NCBI GenBank assembly: GCA_937988865.1
Contig: CALKHV010000016.1
Location: forward strand, 1-15,194
DNA: 15,194 nt
From: an uncultured Propionibacteriaceae bacterium
Lineage (GTDB): Bacteria > Actinomycetota > Actinomycetes > Propionibacteriales > Propionibacteriaceae
Direction: 5' to 3'
Shown: piece after piece, positions 7,219 to 11,502 of the stretch
Layout: each line of letters starts with the position of its first letter
Position numbering within the stretch: the first letter of the stretch is position 1
Notes under the pieces: generated by a model
Seen by the model: the letters and a program-made list of their open reading frames with translations, nothing else
What the model was told of the DNA's origin: nothing
Database searches by the model: none
Program-made: the position numbers and the translations under genes

Positions 7219-7989
7219 CTACAGGCCGAGCGCGGGCAGGGCCTGCGCAGGGTAGCTGACCGGTTTGGCCGGGATGCCCGCGACGGTCGTGTAGGGGGCG
7301 ACGTCCTCGAGCACGACGCTGCCGGCACCGATCTTCGCGCCCTCACCCACCTTGATGTTGCCGAGCACCTTCGCGCCGGCGCCGATCATCACGCCCTTGC
7401 CGATCTTGGGGTGTCGGTCACCGCCGACTTTGCCGGTGCCGCCGAGGGTGACTTCGTGGAGCATCGAGAAGTCGTCATCGACGACGGCAGTCTCGCCGAT
7501 CACGACCGACGTCGCGTGGTCGAACATGATGCCCTTGCCGATGCGGGCGCCCGGATGGATGTCGACCGCGAACACCTCCGAGATCCTGCTCTGCAGGTAC
7601 AGCGCGAGCGTCGGACGGTCGTTGACCCAGTAGTGGTGCGCCACGCGGTGGGCCTGCAGGGCGTGGAAGCCCTTGAAGTAGAGAAGGGGGACGGCGAACC
7701 CACGGCAGGCAGGGTCCCGGCTCAGGATCGCCCGCAGGTCTTCGCGGACGGCCAGCCCGATGCTCGGGTCGGCATCCATGGCGCCGAGGATCAGTTCGCG
7801 CAGGGTGAGCGAGGTGATGGTCTCGCTGCCCAGCTTGCTGGCCAGGAGGTAGCTCAGGGCGTCCTCGAGCCGTTCGTGGGCCAGGACGACCGTGTGCAGG
7901 AAGCTGGCGAGCGCGGGTTCGGCCTGGACGTCGGCCGCGGTCTCGGTGCGGATGCGGTTCCAGACCTCGTCACGGGTGATGGCGGTCAT
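7219..7989 (-). CDS. cysE: Serine O-acetyltransferase
   Basis: 256 aa, first step of cysteine synthesis: serine plus acetyl-CoA gives O-acetylserine. It has the helical N-terminal domain (about 1-135) of the long enterobacterial-type enzyme and then a left-handed beta-helix of hexapeptide repeats. Catalytic residues sit at the E. coli numbers: Asp143 in AVDIHPGA and His158 in FDHATS. LGGTGKVGGDRHPKIG (184-199 approx.) and AGIPAKPVSYP are typical. AGGA lies 6 nt before the ATG. The C-terminus ends PALGL rather than the ...GDGI-type end that docks into CysK in E. coli, so a cysteine synthase complex is uncertain. Upstream it has three 10-bp repeats and a possible promoter; downstream come the sugar nucleotidyltransferase and kinase. 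Confidence 0.96.
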   Translation of the reverse strand: MTAITRDEVWNRIRTETAADVQAEPALASFLHTVVLAHERLEDALSYLLASKLGSETITSLTLRELILGAMDADPSIGLAVREDLRAILSRDPACRGFAVPLLYFKGFHALQAHRVAHHYWVNDRPTLALYLQSRISEVFAVDIHPGARIGKGIMFDHATSVVIGETAVVDDDFSMLHEVTLGGTGKVGGDRHPKIGKGVMIGAGAKVLGNIKVGEGAKIGAGSVVLEDVAPYTTVAGIPAKPVSYPAQALPALGL

Positions 7990-8020
7990 GGTGGTCCTGT
8001 CTGGCTGGGTGCGCTGGGGG

Positions 8021-8050
8021 GCGATGAGGGGCGATGAGGGGCGATGAGGG
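8021..8050 (-). repeat. Three perfect 10-bp tandem repeats in the cysE leader
   Basis: The unit is gcgatgaggg on the plus strand (CCCTCATCGC in the mRNA sense), repeated three times without change, 31 bp upstream of the cysE ATG and downstream of the likely promoter. A nearly identical 16-mer occurs in the leader of the DUF4395-thioredoxin genes, and a CCTCAT core recurs three times before cysK. Confidence 0.9.
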
Positions 8051-8063
8051 AGCGTGAACCCCT

Positions 8064-8090
8064 AGCCTACTCGATTAGTGCAACAATCAA
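8064..8090 (-). promoter_or_regulatory. Candidate cysE promoter
   Basis: TTGATT (8085-8090) and TAGGCT (8064-8069) lie on the minus strand with a short 15-bp spacer, in the only AT-richer patch of the cysK-cysE gap. The transcript would begin near 8057 and include the three tandem repeats. Confidence 0.35.
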
Positions 8091-8136
8091 CTATTCTGGG
8101 GCGGGGATCAGAGCCGCGGGTGGGGGGTCCTTGACG

Positions 8137-8227
8137 GGTTTCCTTGCCCGCTCAGGGAAACCGCCCATCGCCGGGGCCTGAGAGGGGATGTTTCCCTGCG
8201 TCCACAAGGCAACCACTGCGGGGACGC
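8137..8227. other. Cluster of nested, partly exclusive inverted repeats between cysK and cysE
   Basis: CAGGGAAAC (8153-8161) pairs perfectly with GTTTCCCTG (8190-8198). The same left arm can instead pair with GGTTTCC (8137-8143), and CTCAGG (8151-8156) can pair with CCTGAG (8177-8182). Smaller stems are GCCC/GGGC (8163-8177) and GCGTCC/GGACGC (8198-8203 with 8222-8227). No known riboswitch core is recognisable. The rest of the 311-bp gap (7990-8300) contains the cysE repeats, its likely promoter and the cysK terminator; I see no gene. Confidence 0.5.
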
Positions 8228-8248
8228 CGGCTCGCGGCCCATACAGAG

Positions 8249-8275
8249 CGCCCCCCGGATCGTCCACGGGGGGCG
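8249..8275 (-). terminator. Terminator hairpin after cysK
   Basis: CGCCCCCCG (8249-8257) pairs perfectly with CGGGGGGCG (8267-8275) around a 9-nt loop, beginning 25 bp past the cysK stop. It is very stable but lacks a strong U-tract. It would separate cysK from the cysE promoter. Confidence 0.6.
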
Positions 8276-8300
8276 TCCGGAGGGCACTCGGCAGAACGAC

Positions 8301-9233
8301 TCAGTCGAGCAGGTCGGCGTAAAGGATCGTCGACAGGTACCGCTCGCCGAACGACGGGATGATCACGACGATCGTCTTGCCGGCGTTCTCGGGCCGGGCT
8401 GCGAGTTCGCCGGCGGCGGCCAGGGCCGCACCGGACGAGATTCCCACCAGCAGGCCCTCTTCCGCAGCAGCGCGACGCGCCCACGCAACGGCAGTGTCGG
8501 CGTTCTGCGGCAGGACCTCATCGATGATCGAGCGGTCGAGGATCTCGGGGATGAAGTTCGCCCCGATGCCCTGGATCTTGTGCGGACCGGGAGCGCCGCC
8601 CGACAGCAGCGGCGACTCGGCAGGCTCGACGGCGACGATCCTGACCTCGGGCTTGCGCTCCTTCAGCACCTGCCCGACGCCCGTGATGGTGCCACCGGTG
8701 CCGACGCCGGCGACGACGTAGTCGACGGCGCCCTCGGTGTCGTCCCAGATCTCGACGGCGGTCGTCTTGCGATGGATCTCGACGTTGGCCGGGTTCTCGA
8801 ACTGGCGGGCGAGGATCGCGCCGGGAATCTCGGCGGCGAGTTCCTCAGCCTTGGCGAGGGCCCCCTTCATGCCCAGCGGGCCGGGCGTGAGCTCGAGCTG
8901 CGCACCGAATGCGCGCAGGAGCGCACGGCGCTCCTTGCTCATCGTCTCGGGCATCGCCAGGACGACCTTGTAGCCGCGGGCAGCGCCCACCATCGCGAGC
9001 GCGATACCGGTGTTGCCCGAGGTCCCTTCGACGATCGTGCCGCCGGGCTTGAGTGCACCGGACGCCTCGGCTGCGTTGATGATCGAGACGCCGATGCGGT
9101 CCTTCACCGAGTTGGCGGGGTTGTAGAACTCGAGCTTGGCCACCACGATCGCCTGCGAGTCGCCGTAAAGGCGGTTGATGCGCACGAGAGGGGTGCGTCC
9201 GATCAGGGTCGTGACGTCGTTGTAGATCACCAT
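8301..9233 (-). CDS. cysK: Cysteine synthase A (O-acetylserine sulfhydrylase)
   Basis: 310 aa, PLP enzyme that converts O-acetylserine and sulfide to cysteine; it uses the CysE product. The PLP lysine is Lys44 in NPANSVKDRIG. TSGNTG (70-75) is the substrate loop and GTGGT (177-181) binds the cofactor phosphate. SPLLSGG and KIQGIGANFIP are hallmarks of the CysK/CysM group. Length is normal. AAGGAG lies 7 nt before the ATG. It follows the thioredoxin gene after 101 bp with no clear promoter between, so it may be read from the cysteine-leader transcript. Three imperfect repeats lie in this gap. The call as OASS is strong; CysK versus CysM is judged on overall resemblance. Confidence 0.96.
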   Translation of the reverse strand: MVIYNDVTTLIGRTPLVRINRLYGDSQAIVVAKLEFYNPANSVKDRIGVSIINAAEASGALKPGGTIVEGTSGNTGIALAMVGAARGYKVVLAMPETMSKERRALLRAFGAQLELTPGPLGMKGALAKAEELAAEIPGAILARQFENPANVEIHRKTTAVEIWDDTEGAVDYVVAGVGTGGTITGVGQVLKERKPEVRIVAVEPAESPLLSGGAPGPHKIQGIGANFIPEILDRSIIDEVLPQNADTAVAWARRAAAEEGLLVGISSGAALAAAGELAARPENAGKTIVVIIPSFGERYLSTILYADLLD

Positions 9234-9246
9234 GGGATGTCTCCTT

Positions 9247-9290
9247 GAAATGAGGGTGTGGGAAATGAGGTTCTGGAGATGAGGGTGTGG
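9247..9290 (-). repeat. Three imperfect ~15-bp tandem repeats in the cysK leader
   Basis: Plus-strand units gaaatgagggtgtgg (9247-9261), gaaatgaggttctgg (9262-9276) and gagatgagggtgtgg (9276-9290, sharing one base). In the mRNA each gives a CCTCAT core, and the array ends immediately before the AAGGAG ribosome binding site. The core is shared with the cysE leader array. Confidence 0.85.
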
Positions 9291-9334
9291 AATCGCGGGT
9301 TCGGGCTTGTCGTGGGCGGATGTGGGAGTGAACG

Positions 9335-9763
9335 TCAGGCGGCGACCAGCGTGGACGCTGACAGCGCGTCCATCACCTGGGGCTTGCGCGGTGCACCAAC
9401 GATCTTCTGGCGAACGGTACCCGCGCTGTCAAGGACGAGGACGGTGGGCGTCCGGGTGATGCCGAACTCCTCGACGAGGTCGAAGCGCGTCTCGGCATCG
9501 ATCTCGACGTGTGCGATGTCGGGCTCTTCCGCGACCACGGACGCCAGGAGCGTCCGGGTCGTGCGGCAGGGCGCGCACGCGGTCGACGAGAACTGGACGA
9601 AAGTGGCGCGAGTTCCGAGTTCGTGACCGAGGCGTCGCTGGTCAAGACTGGTCCGACCTGCGTCGGCAGCGATCTCCCGGGGACGTCCGTCGGTCGCGCG
9701 TCGACGTAGTCCGACGACCAGGGTGAGCGCGAGGGCGGCGGCGACGATGTACAGGCCGGTCAT
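9335..9763 (-). CDS. Membrane-anchored thioredoxin-like protein (CAPC)
   Basis: 142 aa from ATG 9763, which overlaps the preceding DUF4395 stop in TGATG, so translation is coupled. Residues 2-19 form one hydrophobic anchor. The thioredoxin fold follows: FVQFSSTACAPCRTTR with active-site Cys63-A-P-Cys66, and the cis-Pro loop TRTPTVLVLD (Pro106). The anchor suggests a membrane-bound reductase or oxidase of thiols; the side of the membrane is not certain. DUF4395 and thioredoxin pairs are common in actinobacteria. Placement just before cysK and behind a cysteine leader suggests a role in sulfur or thiol metabolism. A longer frame upstream exists but overlaps DUF4395 and is not supported. Confidence 0.88.
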   Translation of the reverse strand: MTGLYIVAAALALTLVVGLRRRATDGRPREIAADAGRTSLDQRRLGHELGTRATFVQFSSTACAPCRTTRTLLASVVAEEPDIAHVEIDAETRFDLVEEFGITRTPTVLVLDSAGTVRQKIVGAPRKPQVMDALSASTLVAA

Positions 9764-10239
9764 CAGGCGACCCGGTTCGGTGTGGGACGCAACCCCTGCA
9801 GGACGCGCCGGCCCACGAGGTACACCTCGCACCCGAGGCAGAAGTCGAACACGGCGTTGAGCAGGGCCGCGACGAGCGCCAAGCCGACGGCCACGTAGAA
9901 GAGGGCGGGTGCACCGGACAGCGATCCGATGACTCCCAGGACGGCGAACCCGAGCCCCACCGCCTGCGCGAAGCGGGGCGGACGCGCGTCCTCCAGCTCA
10001 TTCGGCGGGGCGAGCCGGGGACGCACCACTGTGCGGAAGATCCAGCCGTACGGCTGGTGGCGCAGTCCGAGGAGCGCGCCGGCCGCGAAGACGAGCGTCT
10101 GGATGATGAGCAGGACGAGACCCGAACCTGGTCCGAGGATCAGCGCGGATGCGAGCACGATCGACGTGATGACCGCACCGAAGCGCGGCCCGCGTGGGTC
10201 GATCAAGGAAGGTGGGCGGGTGATGGCTGACGCTGTCAT
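9763..10239 (-). CDS. DUF4395 integral membrane protein
   Basis: 158 aa with about four membrane helices (near 20-40, 43-60, 92-110, 112-132). A short polar loop between the second and third contains HQPYGWIF and RPRLAPP. The family's Cys pair is present at Cys134-L-G-Cys137 in FDFCLGCEVYL, at the end of the last helix. That pair and coupling to the CAPC thioredoxin suggest thiol electron transfer across or at the membrane, but the biochemical function is unknown. The start has AAGGA 8 nt upstream. The leader carries a Cys-rich ORF and competing hairpins, so expression probably responds to cysteine. Confidence 0.88.
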   Translation of the reverse strand: MTASAITRPPSLIDPRGPRFGAVITSIVLASALILGPGSGLVLLIIQTLVFAAGALLGLRHQPYGWIFRTVVRPRLAPPNELEDARPPRFAQAVGLGFAVLGVIGSLSGAPALFYVAVGLALVAALLNAVFDFCLGCEVYLVGRRVLQGLRPTPNRVA

Positions 10240-10283
10240 GGGTGGAGTCCTTGAGGGAGTTGGTCGTCTGGACGTAGGTCTGA

Positions 10284-10365
10284 CTCACATCCCGCGGCGG
10301 ACATGCCAGGGGTTCAGGATTGACCGCAGCGCGACTCACGAATGTGAGGGGCGATCAGGGATGTG
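10284..10365 (-). promoter_or_regulatory. Attenuator-like competing stems between the Cys leader ORF and DUF4395
   Basis: In mRNA sense, GGGATGTGAG (10293-10284) can pair either with CACATCCC (10365-10358) over 8 bp or with CTCACAT (10348-10342) over 7 bp. The CTCAC can also pair locally with GTGAG (10335-10348, 4-nt loop). These pairings exclude one another and begin 4 nt after the leader-ORF stop, where a stalled ribosome would cover the first arm. GAGTC here also complements GACTC adjoining the DUF4395 Shine-Dalgarno. A 16-mer at 10345-10360 matches the cysE repeat at 15 positions. Confidence 0.5.
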
Positions 10366-10368
10366 TTG

Positions 10369-10458
10369 TCAGGCGAAATCGCGACAGCAACACACGCACA
10401 TGCACACGCAGGCAGGCAGAACGCGAAAGGCGTCAGCTGACCTCGAGGAACTGTGCAT
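10369..10458 (-). CDS. Cysteine-rich leader peptide (29 aa), probable cysteine-sensing uORF
   Basis: Thirty codons from ATG 10458 to TGA 10369. The end of the peptide reads PACVCMCVCCCRDFA: six Cys in nine residues, including three consecutive codons TGT-TGC-TGT... flanked by Arg. It has no Shine-Dalgarno, but TAGCCT ends exactly 6 nt before the ATG, the geometry of a leaderless actinobacterial transcript. It lies 129 bp upstream of the DUF4395-thioredoxin genes, and mutually exclusive stems fill the gap. Actinobacteria are known to use Cys-rich uORFs as cysteine-responsive attenuators of sulfur genes. By that model low Cys-tRNA stalls the ribosome near the C-run and opens the downstream start. 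The peptide itself need have no function. Too short for standard gene callers. Confidence 0.75.
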   Translation of the reverse strand: MHSSSRSADAFRVLPACVCMCVCCCRDFA

Positions 10459-10464
10459 GTCGAA

Positions 10465-10470
10465 AGGCTA
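10465..10470 (-). promoter_or_regulatory. -10 box TAGCCT of the cysteine-leader transcript
   Basis: TAGCCT (TANNNT), then TTCGAC, then the leader-peptide ATG, on the minus strand. The start site would be the initiator codon. No -35 match is seen. The 126-bp divergent gap with the dCMP deaminase gene (10459-10584) holds this promoter; I could not pick a convincing promoter for the other direction. Confidence 0.55.
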
Positions 10471-10584
10471 GCACGCCTCCCTCGGGATCGTCTCGCCCCT
10501 TGGTTGGGTTCGTCTCGCAGAATGGGACGCCAACCACCGCGTCCGTGCGCGAGAATGCAGGCGACGACCAACGAAAGGGTCAGC

Positions 10585-11043
10585 ATGCCCCAGGACTCCG
10601 CACTCACCGTCCCCGGGTGGGACGAGTACTTCCTCGGCATCGCAGCAGCGGTCGGCGTCCGGGCGAAGTGCACGCGACGCAAGGTGGGCGCGCTGCTCGT
10701 GCACGACAAGCGGATCATCGCGACCGGGTACAACGGCGCGGCTCCCGGACGTCCCGACTGCCTCGAAGGCGCCTGCCCTCGGGGGCGGCTGGGGTACGGG
10801 GAGGTTCCTGCGTTCAGCGACTACGACCTCCCGGGTTCACCGGGATTCTGCATCGCGATCCACGCGGAGGTGAATGCCCTGCTCTTCGCGGTGCGTGACA
10901 CCGCGGGTGCTACGGCCTACATCACCGACGAGCCGTGCCCCGGGTGCCGGAAGGCCCTCGCGGCGGCAGGGATCGTGCGGGCGGTGTGGCCCGCGGGTGA
11001 GTTCAGCGGCGACCAGTTGGTTGACTGGCCGACCAGAGCCTGA
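10585..11043 (+). CDS. Deoxycytidylate (dCMP) deaminase family protein
   Basis: 152 aa from ATG 10585, with AAAGGG 5 nt upstream; the longer frame from 10453 runs antisense to the Cys leader. A zinc-dependent cytidine-deaminase-fold enzyme, likely turning dCMP into dUMP for dTMP synthesis. The zinc ligands and catalytic Glu are His93-A-Glu95 and Cys118-P-G-Cys121. The N-terminal half has the dCMP deaminase signature TRRKVGALLV...IIATGYNGAAPGRPDC and a second Cys cluster (Cys59, Cys64). Length is normal for the family. It stands alone, divergent from the sulfur leader. dCMP is inferred from the GYNGAxxG signature; other cytosine substrates cannot be excluded. Confidence 0.88.
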   Translation: MPQDSALTVPGWDEYFLGIAAAVGVRAKCTRRKVGALLVHDKRIIATGYNGAAPGRPDCLEGACPRGRLGYGEVPAFSDYDLPGSPGFCIAIHAEVNALLFAVRDTAGATAYITDEPCPGCRKALAAAGIVRAVWPAGEFSGDQLVDWPTRA

Positions 11044-11065
11044 CCGGGTTGTGTGACGGTCAGGC
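11038..11065. terminator. Bidirectional terminator hairpin after the dCMP deaminase
   Basis: GCCTGACCG (11038-11046) pairs perfectly with CGGTCAGGC (11057-11065), 10-nt loop. The deaminase stop codon lies inside the left arm. It also lies 15 bp beyond the stop of the convergent 59-codon ORF, so it can serve both. No long U-tract. Confidence 0.6.
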
Positions 11066-11079
11066 CCTGGCGATCGGGG

Positions 11080-11259
11080 TCAGCGGTTCAGTTCGGTCGG
11101 AAGGGCGATGGCGCGAGCCATCTCGATCGGGCCGGGCAGGTTCTGCAGGAAGCTCCTGGAAGCCTTGACGGAGGGAGCGGTGTCGAGCACCAGTGCGATC
11201 TCCGAGTCGGTCGTGGCGGTGGGGAGGGCTTCGCTGCGGAAGAAGTCACGAACGGACAT
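11080..11259 (-). CDS. Unrecognised 59-aa protein with Crp-type sites upstream
   Basis: ATG 11259 to TGA 11080. I do not recognise the family. The sequence starts MSVRDFFRSEALPTATTDSE and ends PIEMARAIALPTELNR; it is soluble, mixed-charge, with no signal, membrane segment or Cys. Reasons to believe it: third positions are mostly G/C as in neighbouring genes, AAGG lies 7 nt upstream, the stop meets a shared terminator, and a good promoter with a Crp-like site lies upstream. The alternative minus-strand frame here (11088-11393) is Arg/Pro-rich and looks like a shadow. It is downstream of dhaM on the same strand but separated by 243 bp with its own promoter. It might be a small regulator or stress protein, but nothing in the sequence says which. 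Confidence 0.6.
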   Translation of the reverse strand: MSVRDFFRSEALPTATTDSEIALVLDTAPSVKASRSFLQNLPGPIEMARAIALPTELNR

Positions 11260-11300
11260 GTGAGTAGCCTTGTCCGGCGTCTCATGGGGGTCCAGACTGG

Positions 11301-11334
11301 GTCATCCGGATGGATGACGAACTGAGGATTCAGT
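11301..11334 (-). other. Two adjacent hairpins with identical 4-nt loops
   Basis: GTCATCC-ggat-GGATGAC (11301-11318, 7-bp stem) and ACTGA-ggat-TCAGT (11321-11334, 5-bp stem), plus-strand reading, 2 bp apart. In the minus-strand mRNA both loops read ATCC. They lie in the predicted ~100-nt leader of the 59-codon ORF, 42-75 nt upstream of its ATG. Confidence 0.6.
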
Positions 11335-11365
11335 CCGGCCACGAGGCACCTTTGTCTTGATGACA

Positions 11366-11393
11366 ATTCTACTGGTCGGTTGATATCGGCCAA
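11366..11393 (-). promoter_or_regulatory. Promoter of the 59-codon ORF
   Basis: TTGGCC (11388-11393), 16-bp spacer, TAGAAT (11366-11371), minus strand. TAGAAT matches 5 of 6 bases of TATAAT. The estimated start is near 11359, giving a leader of about 100 nt. The weak -35 abuts a Crp-like site, as expected for an activated promoter. The same bases form an imperfect FNR-like TTGAT-N4-ATCAA (8 of 10). Confidence 0.55.
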
Positions 11394-11395
11394 GT

Positions 11396-11411
11396 TGTGA
11401 AGGTTGGCACA
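11396..11411. promoter_or_regulatory. Crp/GlxR-type binding site, promoter-proximal
   Basis: TGTGA-AGGTTG-GCACA differs from TGTGA-N6-TCACA at a single defined position. Its centre is about 44 bp upstream of the start site predicted for the 59-codon ORF, close to the spacing of a class II activated promoter. Confidence 0.55.
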
Positions 11412-11419
11412 AGCTATCT

Positions 11420-11433
11420 GCCCTAGTCAGGGC
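11420..11433. terminator. Small hairpin downstream of dhaM
   Basis: GCCCT-agtc-AGGGC, a 5-bp stem with a 4-nt loop in AT-richer surroundings, 70 bp after the dhaM stop and between the two Crp-like sites. Possible weak terminator of the dha operon; no U-tract. Confidence 0.3.
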
Positions 11434-11461
11434 TTAATGCTCGACTGCGTCATCTTCAGGA

Positions 11462-11477
11462 AGTGATCTGCGTCACA
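11462..11477. promoter_or_regulatory. Crp/GlxR-type binding site, distal
   Basis: On the minus strand TGTGA-CGCAGA-TCACT, one mismatch to TGTGA-N6-TCACA. It starts 25 bp past the dhaM stop and lies 66 bp (centre to centre) upstream of the second Crp-like site. Confidence 0.55.
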
Positions 11478-11502
11478 CTCCTTGGCCTCTCGCGGTGGCC
11501 CC

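Noticed and set aside
8161..8230. Glycine, TPP or SAM riboswitch suggested by CTCTCAGG and GGCAACC fragments
   Set aside because: Only isolated words match; the paired cores and junction bases of these families are missing on both strands.
10453..10584. Extended N-terminus of the dCMP deaminase
   Set aside because: Family similarity starts after ATG 10585, which has AAAGGG at proper distance; upstream codons overlap the divergent leader.
10314..10733. 139-codon minus-strand frame covering the Cys leader region
   Set aside because: It runs antisense to the dCMP deaminase start and includes a different, non-conserved reading of the leader; the 29-codon frame has the promoter spacing and Cys codons.
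11088..11393. 101-codon minus-strand frame overlapping the 59-codon ORF
   Set aside because: Pro/Arg/Ser-rich shadow that starts near the promoter -10 region and includes both leader hairpins.
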